A stretch of 64,000 nt of DNA from Glandiceps talaboti (taxonomy: Eukaryota; Hemichordata; Enteropneusta; Spengelidae), in NCBI RefSeq assembly GCF_964340395.1, contig NC_135563.1, forward strand, positions 23,137,809 through 23,201,808, in the 5' to 3' direction. The notes beneath the pieces were generated by a model. The model worked only from the letters and a program-made list of their open reading frames with translations. It was not told the origin of the DNA and did not search any database. The translations under genes were made by a program, and so were the position numbers. How positions within the stretch are numbered: the stretch's first letter is position 1; each line of letters begins with the position of its first letter. This document shows, one piece after another, positions 1-11,100 of the stretch.

Positions 1-56
1 TGCTTTCTGACTACAGTATAATATTTGTACTTCTCGCATTTCTTTGTGCACAGTCA

Positions 57-120
57 AGTTAGATAGAGATTTCATATTTTAAATGTAAGTGTGCTATCCT
101 ATATTTGTATTCATTTGCAG
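57..120 (+). repeat. Copy 1 of a dispersed 62-65 bp direct repeat
   Basis: The segment starts with agatagagatttcatatt and ends with tattcatttgcag. It recurs almost unchanged at 2037-2102, 2 kb away, with a 3-bp insertion and one substitution. The flanks are unrelated, so this looks like a dispersed repeat fragment rather than a long tandem duplication. Confidence 0.7.
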
Positions 121-696
121 ATATGTACGGCTAGTTCAAACCTCAAACGAGGACCATATAGTGGGACTCCTAGTGTCCTCAAAACCCAATCTGGGACCAT
201 ATAGTGTTCCAATCTGAGACCTCTCCTAATAGCATTTCTACTATGCTGAAAGTTGAATTCATCTATTAAGGCCTCAGATCATTATAGAAATTCAATTACC
301 TACTATCATTGCACTGACAGAATATTGGAGGCTGAATATGACATGCTTTATCAGTGTCACCATGTGATTAACAACAAATAGTCATGTGGTCTCAAAAATA
401 TATCAACTGTGACCATGCAGTCCCAGACTAGAACTGGGACCAGTCAGAGATCACATTTTGAGAAACTGGGAGTCCCAGTTTAAAGTTTGAGTTACGTTTG
501 CATACCTCCAATTCAGTCTAATATGGGGTATGTCTCAAGCATGGGCCTAATGTACAGTCAACTTTGATTACTTTAGTTTTGTTTTCAACATAGCACATTC
601 TTCAGATGAACATTTTCCTCCATTATCCAAAGCTATGATTCTAGCGCTAAGATTTTATATGGTAATCCCAGTGTGATTTTAACCCTGACATGTTGT

Positions 697-719
697 GGAG
701 GTGGGGGTGGGGGTGGGGT
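697..719 (+). other. G-tract cluster (possible G-quadruplex)
   Basis: Successive runs of 2, 5, 5 and 4 G separated by single T or A residues satisfy a loose G-quadruplex pattern on the plus strand. It lies in non-coding DNA with no promoter evidence, so a function is not claimed. Confidence 0.35.
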
Positions 720-885
720 GTGTAATATGAGGAGCTACTCAAATGACTGCCCCACAAACAAATGATGAATACATTTTATGGCTGGGAATGACCCAGTTTG
801 TTCACAAGTTTCAAACTCCAAATATGTAGTTTTAACTACCCAGAGCATACAAGTTTACTATTTTACATGTACACATCAAACTTAC

Positions 886-3800
886 TGGACAAAAATAACC
901 ACTTGGGCATTCATTACAGACTGACTGTCCTTCCCGGGTTTGATACCATCCTGATTTACATGCTGTACACAGTAATGCACTCTCTCCCTTCTTATGGTAT
1001 CCTTTGGCACATAGAGAACACTCTTTTGATGCTTGACCTTTGGCCTCTTGGCCTGCTGGACAGCCATGGCAGCCTTCACAACCAGTTTCATTGCAATAGG
1101 ATCCAAGTGGACATGGTTGACACACTTCTTTCCCTGTTAAATTTTGGAAATGTCCTTCTGTACAGAGATCACATGTTGTGGCATTGAGTTCGTTGCCATG
1201 GGAACCTGGAAAACAAGACACACAAGGAAGGTAAGTTACATGCTACAGTGTCTATTTCTACCATGTGATATTTTCTTAGACTAGATCTCAATGATGTATT
1301 AGATTTAGATTACTAAGACCTAGGTAAACCATAAGGTCAATGTTCTTTGTTAAGTTGAACTGTTTGTGTATTATAACCTTTGTTCATTTGATCCACCAAG
1401 TTGAAGGATATTTGAGTAAAATGTCAACATACCTTTTGGACATTGTGCACATTTACTTTGGCCAGTAATGTTGTTATAGGAACCTTTCTCACATGGTTTA
1501 CACACCTTTGCACCTAAAAGGCTAAGAAAATGATATGGATACAAAATAGTGGTGTATAAAGTTATTATTTCCTTGTAAAGCAGTTTTTGTGTGAGAAAAT
1601 TTAGGGTAGAGTCATCATAGGATATTTTGTACCTATAAATAAGTTACAAAATAATTTATTGCATTTGACACACCTATTTCAATGGCAAGATCACTTTCAA
1701 CAAACTATGGTCATAAACAAACTGAAACTGTTATCGTCAAATACTGATGAAAGGTGCCTGTCAATGTCAATGGATTCATAGTCTTAGTCACACTATTTAG
1801 GAAGAACCATGCAGTCTTTTACTTGTGTGGATTTCCAGTGTTTTACACTATCTTGATTAATACATGTAGTCTAGTTCCTATACAGTATCGTTAAAATATA
1901 CATTTCCACTCACAGTATAGGTAAAGTCGTTACTCTAGAAGTCCTGAGATGCATGAGATGCAATTCAAAATTCATCCATAGCCACCACACAGTCATTAGT
2001 TAATCAATCACAAAATTGCTTCTAACCAATAACACAATTTAGATAGAGATTTCATATTTTAAATGTAAGTGTGCCATCCTTTAGTATTTGTATTCATTTG
2101 CAGGGTAGAGGCACTTTGACCAGACTGGGTGGTTGGCATCCATCGACTAGATTACAGGGTGATTATGTCAACATCACCAGACCATAACTATTACATGCAA
2201 CAATGATAGTTTTTGAAACTAAGGATGGCTTACATACAAATATCTAAGCTATAAAACTTTTAAATGGTTTATTTCACTTTTGGATATTCTTGACATATCA
2301 CATATTAATAACAAAATGTTTATATAAGAACACACTCTGTTGTTGCTTTCATTTCACATGGTGAGTCAACTTGAGAACTGATGGCTGTAACAGTTTGATA
2401 GACTTACTCAGTAAAGAAACCCTGTGGACATGGCTCACAATCAGTTTGACCAGTCTGACCTTGGTATGATCCTGCCATACATGGTAAACAACTTGTAGCA
2501 TTTGTTACATTACTATATGTTCCAGGCTGACACAATAGGCAATCAACCATACCAGACATATTGGCATAGCGACCCTCTTCACAAGGACTACAGTTCACAC
2601 TACCAGTCACACTGTAAAAAAACCATATAACAACTGTTTGCATCTATTGCTGTTAGTTATGCTAAATGACACGCTACTTTAAAAGATGGACTGAACAGTA
2701 AGTCAATTAACATGTAGGCATCCTACCACAGGTACTCCTGGCCTCTAGTTCAGATAAACTACTTTAAATTTGTATTTACGAATACAATGGTAAGATAGTA
2801 ATATGGTTGGAAATCTTTTACATTTTGTATTTGAAAACTTTCCTTAAGTTATCAATTTCAAAAAACTGTCCTCATTTCTTAATATGTGCATTTAATTTAC
2901 TTTTTCTAACTGCATTTCCATCCATGAAAAGAGTTGTATTTTTGTAAGAAGCCCAATAAAAACGTTATTAAATACAAAAAAAAGATAGTAATATGGTACA
3001 CACACCCACAGTGACACTCATACAAAAATCAAATACGTAATCTATTTTCTACCAGGGGAGTATTTGCTTGTACTAAAAAAACTACAAGTTGGGAAAAACG
3101 GGGATTAAAGTTTCAGGAAGAGTATCCTAAGTCAGGATTGGCTAAGGATAAGTTTGCATTTACATAACCTCATACCTGAGGTTTTGGAAAGGGGGGGGGG
3201 GGGGGGGGGGGCTTATTGTTATGCTATTGTAAATATAGTTACTTACTCCATATAATTTTATGCTTTCTATAATACATTGCTTGTAACACTGTACAAAGAA
3301 TGGTTAAGGATACAACTGTTATCATTATGTTATCATTGTTATTACTGGGTACATTGACAAACTTTGTGATTAGAAAGTAATAACACACATTTCAGACTTA
3401 TGATATATCTTCCTAACATATTCATACTTATTAACATGGTAACTCCAGGAATGTATCATATTTGACTGCTACGGTCACAAACTTTGTCATGAAATCAGTA
3501 GCTGATACATGAAATAATATAGCTTGTATAATGACTTACTTTGTAGCAAATCCTGCAGGACAAAACACACAGTGTGTTTGATTTGTCTTAGATTGATAAA
3601 AACCTGTTGGACAGTCTACACATACATCTGTTGTATTACACATACCACTGTAACAGCATGCACATGATGGGTTTGCTGCAAATCAATTAGCAAAATAGAA
3701 AACACCTGTCAGTCAGAGTGACAGTCAGAGTGATCAGGGGAAACCCTGTATCTGTTCCTTTATCGAAACATCAACATACATACATGAATAGTTTGATTAC

Positions 3801-5535
3801 CTCAGTGTTTACTTGTGATTACAAGTTACTACTTGTGTAACTGTTTACCTAATTTGTTTACAATTAACTTCATGTACATACAATAACAAAATGTTTATAC
3901 ATATTTGCTTAGCCTTTTGCAAAACTGCATCACAAACACTATGTTTAATATTGTTTTTCCAATGTAGTAAAACATGGTAAAGTTGTTTTACAATGTACTG
4001 ACTGTAAAAGTCCAAAATAAATATCCATTGTTATCGATACGGTCCATTTCAGTTTTTGTGTAGTGTAATTTTCTATACAGCTTTGGGTTATTTTAAATAT
4101 AAAAAGAAATTGGTGAAAAGAAAAGATAATTTCTTATCTTCTGCTGTTATAATATTACATACATATGGTTTGTCTTATTTTCTTCTATTATCATCTTTAC
4201 AATAACGAGACTATAGTCTAGTTCCTGACGACTGTGTTCCCAATTTTACACTTTGTTATCTTCACAGATTATGTCTTTATGTCAGACATTATGTGTGGTG
4301 TAAAGTCTAAACATGGTCGTCAGGAACTATAGACTACTATACTATGATATAAAGTGATAACTAGATATTCCAACTTACAATGGTTTGAAAATGTTCCTTC
4401 ACCACAGGCAGTACATTGTTCTGGATTCACACCAGTGCAATTTACAATATCGTGTACATTTCCTCCAAATAAACTGTAAACAGGATTATACAACTTTGTC
4501 CATGATGACAGGAAACTACTACCAAGAATTGCTGAAATAAATTATTTCAAGAAATTAGATGTGAATTTTTTAAGTTTGGCCGTTCCTGACTGATGTCTCA
4601 ACTTATGTGTACTAGGAAAAAAATTACAAGCCAAAAGAAGTTGAAGCCAAAGAAATAAGATCACTTATACAAATTTTTCTTTACTCTCCATCGGGAGGAA
4701 TATGGCATTGTGAGGCATATTGGAGTGGCAATTTTTGACAACAAATATTCGAAAATCACCTTATCTGGCTATTACTGGATTAGCTATTACTGGAATAGCT
4801 ATATTGTTAAATCAAGTATGGTTAGTAAAGTTTGATCTATATTAGTCCTATGGCTTGCAAGTTGGGAAACTTTAGATTAGATGAAAATGATTCAAAGAAC
4901 ATCCAAATTCACAATGTAATCATGGATGCATGTATTCACGAAATTTACGAATATACATCCATAACGTAATCAAGGTCCAAAGAGTGAACTTACATAACCT
5001 GTTGAACTACAGTTTATGGATATCTGTATAAAGTCTTACATTGTAACAAAATGATGCCGAATGTATGGCAAGCGGTCCTCTAATAGCAATAAATAGTATT
5101 TTCTGGCTCAGTAAATAACAGTTTCTTGGAAGCATAACAAAAAGTGTTCCGGTCCGGAAGAGACGAGTCTACAGACCATACTACTACTAGTCACTGCTGA
5201 CATCGACAAGATACGTTTGTTGCCGTTACATTTCAACAAGTCCTCGTATTTCACCGGCTATAATGTTACGAATACTGTATTTATGCCATAACCATATTCA
5301 AAAATACGTCAAAATCATAATGGATCAACTCGCTAAATATTATCGTCGAACATCGACCGGTGAGCTCGGTGAAAGCATACACATTTCGCGAGACGGTATA
5401 CGATAGCTCCACCACCGCCAACAGTACAACAGGCTACAATACTCCCATCTTAGTGTCAAAATAACACATTGGCATGTACCTACCTTGAATTAATACAAAA
5501 TACACACAACAATGAACCAAAAAATGTAACTTCAT
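886..5535 (-). CDS. Secreted protein with ephrin-receptor-like (GCC2/GCC3) Cys-rich repeats, 3' end missing
   Basis: Six exons read on the minus strand: 5535-5484, 4531-4379, 3675-3540, 2611-2408, 1521-1433 and 1205-886, all with GT-AG borders and compatible phases (318 codons). Exon 1 starts at an ATG followed by a hydrophobic stretch (MKLHFLVHCCVYFVLIQ), read as a signal peptide. Exons 3 to 6 encode about ten repeats of the form C-x2-C-x-x-G-x-[YF]-x(n)-T-G-x(3)-C-x2-C-P, as in GCC2_GCC3/Ephrin_rec_like modules of SCUBE and SVEP1-type extracellular proteins. NxT/NxS sequons such as NVTNAT suggest glycosylation. The exon 5 acceptor was set at 1521 because the alternative AG eleven bases downstream meets a stop codon. 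Exon 6 ends in phase 0 at a good donor and nothing downstream in the window continues it, so the C-terminus is absent. The family is clear, but the specific orthologue is not recognised. Confidence 0.8.
2037..2102 (+). repeat. Copy 2 of the dispersed 62-65 bp direct repeat
   Basis: Near-identical to 57-120, including the terminal tattcatttgcag. It lies in the fourth intron of the Cys-rich repeat gene. Confidence 0.7.
2792..2997 (+). mobile_element. Retroposed 3'-end fragment with target-site duplication
   Basis: The 16-bp word aagatagtaatatggt occurs at 2792-2807 and again at 2982-2997. Between them is about 174 bp that ends in an AATAAA-type signal (gcccaataaaaacg) followed by a short A-rich tail directly abutting the second copy. 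Perfect flanking duplication, polyadenylation signal and A-tail are the marks of LINE-mediated retroposition of a transcript 3' end. The source gene or element is not recognised. It sits in an intron of the Cys-rich repeat gene, sense to the plus strand. Confidence 0.8.
3188..3211 (+). repeat. Poly-G run of about 24
   Basis: An uninterrupted G homopolymer in an intron. Such runs are prone to sequencing length errors, so the exact count is uncertain. Confidence 0.8.
4209..4340. mobile_element. Short foldback element
   Basis: The arm containing gttcctgacgac (4220-4232) is mirrored by gtcgtcaggaac (4317-4328), with tagtcta words outside both arms. The loop is about 85 bp. This fits a small foldback MITE. 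A single arm-like fragment (gtctagttcctat) also occurs near 1868. Confidence 0.55.
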
Positions 5536-5800
5536 TTCAAAAAATTCTATGGACTACGTCAATACGAAGAAACTGTTTAAGATTTCAACCACAGTTTACG
5601 TGACGCTTCCAACCATTTTGTCGTTCGCAGTCAGGTCATATGAGTGATCATGTGACTCTATATTGGGTCATCAAGGTCACGATATTCACATAACACGGGA
5701 TACGCCCATGACTTCATCCTTTCCAACTCAGTCGACATTCCAGTCCCTGTATCTAGCTAGTAGCACTGCAGATAAGGCATTTTTAGGTTATTCATAGCCT

Positions 5801-6114
5801 TTGAGCACAGACACTTGTTTCGCGAGATATGTTTCAGTCTTCAGAATACGATAAAATATTCATAATAATTAATATTGAGATACTTGGCAAATAATATATG
5901 AAACATGAAAGGGGTAAAATCATGAATAACACGGGTTTCCAGGATCGCGTAAGTCCACCTAACGCGAAATATAAGCGGTGTGCGGACTTATGCGATCATA
6001 GAGACCCGTGTTATTTTACCCTCTCATATATTATTTACCAAATATCTCGATGTTATCAATATTTTATTGTATTCTGAAACGTATCTCGGGGAAACAAGTG
6101 TTTGTGCCTTTGAG
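5801..6114. mobile_element. Long hairpin MITE (foldback), about 314 bp
   Basis: Two arms of about 150 bp are near reverse complements. Paired landmarks are cacttgtttc (about 5811) with gaaacaagtg (about 6091), gagata (about 5825) with tatctc (about 6082), taacacggg (about 5926) with cccgtgtta (about 6005), and gtaagtcc (about 5949) with ggacttat (about 5984). The centre is near 5967. No ORF is present, so this is a non-autonomous inverted-repeat element. Flanking target duplications could not be defined with certainty. Confidence 0.8.
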
Positions 6115-6495
6115 GTAATATTGCAGTTTCGAAAAGCTAAAGTTAATATAAGTTAGTAAATGAGTTTCGTATGTCATGTCACATAAAACTGGTATAGTGG
6201 TATTACTCACTGATTACTATTGTCTGGTAGGCTAGTAAAAACTGCAATCCAATGTCTTTCCTTTCAAACCTACTGCTTGCATTAGTTTTGGTCCCATTGT
6301 GTAAGTCTTTTTTTTCTATTTTCAACATTCGCCATGTAACTTTCGTAAACTTTCCTTACAATGTAAAAACTTCTCCATTCTGATGTACACTAGTTTTTGC
6401 ATGTACTGTAATATGTCGGGTAATTGATGGAAACTAAAATAATGTTCTTGGTTTAACCTTTCCATAAGCGAAAGGAATTATTTACGGATTATAGT

Positions 6496-6496
<1 letters not shown>

Positions 6497-6538
<42 letters not shown>
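6497..6538 (+). repeat. (AATC)n microsatellite
   Basis: About ten perfect tandem copies of the tetranucleotide tcaa in intergenic DNA. Confidence 0.95.
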
Positions 6539-6705
6539 TTCATTAGCAAGCATGATAACATACAAAAATCACCTTGCATCACTGATGGAAAATACCACCA
6601 TTGACTGAAACAAACTGTTGGTTGTTACTCTAAAACTCAATATTTTGAACTTGAATGTTTGGTGAACTTGACCTTTTATCATGGAGTATGGACCAATTTA
6701 TAAAC

Positions 6706-6880
6706 AAGGTTGAAGAGGTGTTTGTCTTTTTGTCCGCCTTGTCTTTTGTCTTAGTCTTTTTTTCCTTTGTCAGTGTTTGTTTTCATTGTGGTGTATATTT
6801 AAATTACAAATAATAAAAAAGTATTAAAAGAAAAAAAAAGAAAAAAAAAGAAAAAAAAAAAAAAAAAAGGTTGAAGAGGT
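6706..6880 (+). mobile_element. Retroposed fragment with 14-bp target-site duplication
   Basis: The word aaggttgaagaggt is present at 6706-6719 and 6867-6880. The intervening insert of about 147 bp ends in an interrupted A-rich tail that abuts the second copy, preceded by an aataaaaaag polyadenylation-like signal. The insert starts with a T-rich segment (gtttgtctttttgtccg). This is the structure of a 5'-truncated LINE-mobilised retroposon or processed 3' UTR. Its source is unknown. Confidence 0.8.
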
Positions 6881-7281
6881 ATTGGCTGTTGGATGTATCC
6901 ACTTAAACCAAGATTCTTTGGGTACTATCTGAAACCATTTAGAGCTTGAAAAAAACTTGCTAGGTGTGTAGTGCAGAAAGAGATATGAACTGGGGCACTA
7001 TTAGTAGTCTACTCATTGATGGTAGCTAGGATTTGATAGGTGACTATGTTTACCTTTAATACATAGCATTGATACCCTCAGCAGTTGACATCTTCTGCCA
7101 AGGCAATGAATGCAAACAAGTCACATATCATGTGTTTCATTGTTGTTGTATCCTCATCAGCAAGTTACTTGTAGATAAATTTCTTTTAGTGATATTATAG
7201 TAATACACAATCATTAATATTTCAATTGAAAGATGTAAATAAAAGATATACATAGAACACAAAGTATTATATGAAGTAAAT

Positions 7282-7287
7282 TTTATT
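7282..7287 (-). other. Candidate polyadenylation signal for the POLM-type gene
   Basis: tttatt on the plus strand reads AATAAA on the minus strand, about 820 nt downstream of the polymerase stop codon. It would give a 3' UTR spanning roughly 7260-8104. That interval has no other coding signal; the short ORFs there lack family features. Confidence 0.45.
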
Positions 7288-8104
7288 GGAGTACTCAACA
7301 GATTATGTAATTGATTGCAAAATTAGAAAATTTGTGTAATTCACACATCGTGTGAAAATTATCAAAATTATTTAGTTTATTTGAAATTGATGATAAAAAA
7401 CATTTTACTTTTTATTGTCTTTAACTCTATGTACAATTCTATTAATCTATTTCATTTATAATATTGAAAATATATACATCTAATATTCTATCATTTTTAA
7501 AACTAACATTTTGCAAATGGTGCAGTACTATCATGTATACACATATATACAAACAAGACATGACATATAATGATTTTAAATTGAATTTTTTTTTTTTTTT
7601 TGGACATTTTTTGAGTTCATATAAATGAGGAACCACAATTTACCAAATTCACTGTGTAAGCACAAAACAAATCCTGGTATACTACTGGTAGTATGCTGAC
7701 ATCAAAGCCTTGATACATGAACACTGCTGACTGAGTTGAGTGTGTCAATGATTTCAATGGTATATGTTGTAAATGTGAACTTATGTAAAAAGATTGAAAT
7801 GTGCGATGTATTGGTATTGACATGCTGAACATCTCCATTATACAAGACAAGGGAATCATTAGTATCCAGTATCTGTAGATTTCAATGAAGACAATGAAGA
7901 CGGTCTTGGGTTTCTCTGGACATTGGAGCCTTTTGGCATTAATAAGCAATTTACATCATTCACCTCATAATTCATTACACCATAAACAGTGGAGGGGACC
8001 CTCTGCTGTCTATGACTAAACATGGTTGTGTGCATGCTTGGAGATTTTGGGACTTTTTTTAAACAAATCATTACTTCCAATTTCTCTCCCAAGGTTTTCC
8101 AAAA

Positions 8105-11100
8105 TCAACAATTTCTCTCCCATGGTTCAAGGTAGGTCAGTTTAAGATGGTCAAATATTTCTTGTTCACTCTGGGCTGGCAAGAATTTCATCTGAAAGAA
8201 AAGAATACAGGATTAATAAAACATGTAATTAAATTAAATAACATGCCTTTTTCTTTCATCTTTGAGTGTATTAGTTGCTGTGTTTTTGAGTTTTGATAAA
8301 AGGGACAAATGTTTTAGTCCACAGTTACAAAATACAGTTTTGTTTTTTTTTAATTTTTGTGCCTGGAATTACTCCCAGTGATTTTCACAAAATACACGTA
8401 TGTGATATTCTCATTTTTCAATCCCAAGTGGTTTTCTTCTGAATGAATAATGATTTATGTAATAGTAAACTTAAAACTGAAAAACAAAAAACTGGGGAAA
8501 AACTAACAATAAATGTGTTTGCTTGCTGGTGTGTTTTTGAGCTAAGGAACTAATGTAATGATAACAGTGTATCTTATGTTCAGACTACAGGCAAGAAATG
8601 AGCAAACTGTATGTTGGTAAAGTTTTTCACAGTTAAGGCTATAGTCTTTGTGGTTTAAATGTTTGAATGAATGAATGAATGAATGGATGGATGTATGGAT
8701 GAATGGATGGATGGATGAATGAATGAATGAATGGATGGATGGATGGATGGATGGATGAATGTATGAATGAATGAATGTATGTATGAATGAATGGATGGAT
8801 GGATGGATGGATGAATGAATGGATGGATGGATGGATGGATGGATGAATAATGAATGAATGTATGAATGAATGAATGAATGAATGAATGAATGACTTACAG
8901 TAGATTTATGAAAGAGTCCATGACTTGTTAGAGTCATTCCCAATTCTCTATCAGCATACAGACGTACAGATCTATTAAACATTCTGGACCCAGTCCATCC
9001 CATTAGTGCATATGCATATTGACTTGATGGGCACACCACGAAGTCAACCCTCACTGCTTTCCAGTTTCTGTCTTTTGGAAGCACTAAGCTGTCATCATCT
9101 TCATCATCATTATCATCCTGGCCTGGATTCACAGTATCATCATTACCTTCATCACTATCACCATGGCCTTGATCAGCTTCATTTCCTGATGTTACAGATG
9201 CAGTTTTCACTGTCTCATGAGTTCCTGGTTTCTCTAATTTGAATATACTTAGACATTTTTCAAATTGGTCCAACATGCTACTTTTGTAGTGTTTAGGTGA
9301 TTTGAATGATTCTTCTTTGAATGAGTTGGCTTGAACATTGCAGTATAACAATAGATTCTTATCGTTGAGTCTAGATAACAGTTTAGGAAGAAGACCTCGT
9401 TCCTTTCCTTCAATAGGGTGAGATATAAGGAAGTCTGCATCATGACCAGAAGGTTTACCTCTGAAAGCAACAGAGAATGATATGAATTTCATGTACACAA
9501 TAACAAGTGATAGCATTGACAAACTTGGCATTGACTATTCATATGCATATAGTAAGAAATTGGTTCTGCTTAGAAGTTTTCTTCATTCAGCAGATGTAAA
9601 TAGTTTCTAATCTTTTGAGGAAGAGGCATATTATACAACAGTTACATTCAGGGGAGTAAAATCTATTTATAAAACGCATCTCATATAATTTAGTTGAGTA
9701 GTAACAGTAGTGGTAACCACTAGCCATCCCAACCCCACCCCTATATACAACCAATGTTCCATTTGTTGATGTAACAGTGGTGGTAACCACTAGCGATCCA
9801 AATCCCACCCCTATATACAACCAATGTTCCATTTGTTGATGTAACAGTAGTGGTAACCACTAGCGATCCAAATCCCACCCCTATATACAACCAATGTTCC
9901 ATTTGTTGATGTAACAGTGGTGGTAACCACTAGTGATCCAAACCCCACCCCTATATACAACCAATGTTCCATTTGTTGATGTAACCTTTCTATTTTACCA
10001 AGATGCTCTTGAATAATATGTTTGATCATAAAGCAAGTGTCAAATGTTTTTTGCAAAAACTAAATATTGTGTTTTAATATTTCATTGTCCTTTAACATGT
10101 GGTTGTTGATCAGTGTAAACATTGAAATGTTACCTGATAAATCCTCCAGTAATCACTACAGACAAATCCTCCATGATTTGATTGACTTCTTTCAGTATTA
10201 CAGTCTTTATAGCTTCAGCCTCTGACTTGGTGACTGGTATTTGTAGATCATCATAGTACTTTATACCTGAACAAATAAATACCATGACAGGAAATGATTA
10301 CAGCATTCTAGTTTCTTTCCTAAAATATGAATAATGACTGTGTCAATGCACTGAAAGGCAGTGTGCCCTCTAAGCCAATTTGATGCACCACTGACGCACA
10401 CAATTTCTAGTGACACACAAAATTTGGTATTCCCCTATCTCTTACTATGTTGTGACTCACAAGGAATCCCAGTTTTTATCATTTTGACTCACAACAACAA
10501 AATTTAGCTATCATTAGAGGGCACACTGGTGAAAGGTAAAATATTATGGATACTCAGTTTTATGACTAGGATATAGTATAGGATGTATCCAGTGAAAATA
10601 ATCACTAAATGGTTGCAAACATGACAAACTAATGACACAATGGTAGAGTAAAATAATACTCTAAGAAATTTCTCATACATAATTATACAGAGGACACACT
10701 AACAAAACTGATGTTTATATTTTGCAATACTCATTATTTATCAAACTGAAAACTTTCCAGTTTAAAACAACAACAACAACAACAATGACAAATTCATATT
10801 TACCATGTTTCTGGTCTCTGTTGAGAGGAATTTTATCAGACTTTATGACATCTGACAAAGTTCGACATCCCATATCATACCATTTCCTGGCTGTAACAGG
10901 ACCGCATCCATACACCCCTGTAAATAACTACATATCCATACACCTCTGTAAGTAACTACACATCCATACACTCCTGTAAATAACTACACATCCATACACT
11001 CCTGTAAATAACTACACATCCATACACCCCTGTAAATAACTACACATCCATACACTCCTGTAAATAACTACACATCCATACACTCCTGTAAATAACTACA

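Larger units (their letters stand above)
1..885. other. Non-coding stretch, probable intron of the Cys-rich repeat gene
   Basis: No cysteine-rich coding block on the minus strand continues the gene whose last visible exon ends at 886, so this is probably intron, with the remaining exons outside the window. It holds related blocks with the word gggaccatatagtg near 150-205, and an opposite-orientation block near 420-495 rich in ctgggac/gtcccag words, which looks like a decayed foldback element. A G-rich tract lies at 697-719. Confidence 0.5.
5536..7260. other. Intergenic region upstream of the Cys-rich gene
   Basis: The proximal 5' region and promoter of the minus-strand Cys-rich gene must lie just above 5535, but no diagnostic TATA or Inr can be assigned. 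The interval also contains a 314-bp hairpin element (5801-6114), an AATC microsatellite and a retroposed fragment with a target duplication. No coding potential was seen. Confidence 0.5.

Noticed and set aside
1433-1510. Acceptor TTTTAG|GTGC for exon 5 of the Cys-rich gene
   Set aside because: It leads to an immediate in-frame stop; the upstream CTTAG at 1523-1522 keeps the frame open.
8542-8898. Extension of the polymerase ORF into a Ser-Ile-His-rich tail
   Set aside because: It reads past the GTAAGT donor at 8898 into a tetranucleotide microsatellite; the family-typical C-terminus is recovered in the exon at 8191-8105.
10904-10918. POLM exon 6 acceptor at TTTACAG|GGG
   Set aside because: It breaks the frame with exon 5. 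The TGTAG|TTATTT acceptor nine bases earlier keeps phase 0 and restores the conserved L-F-T-G.
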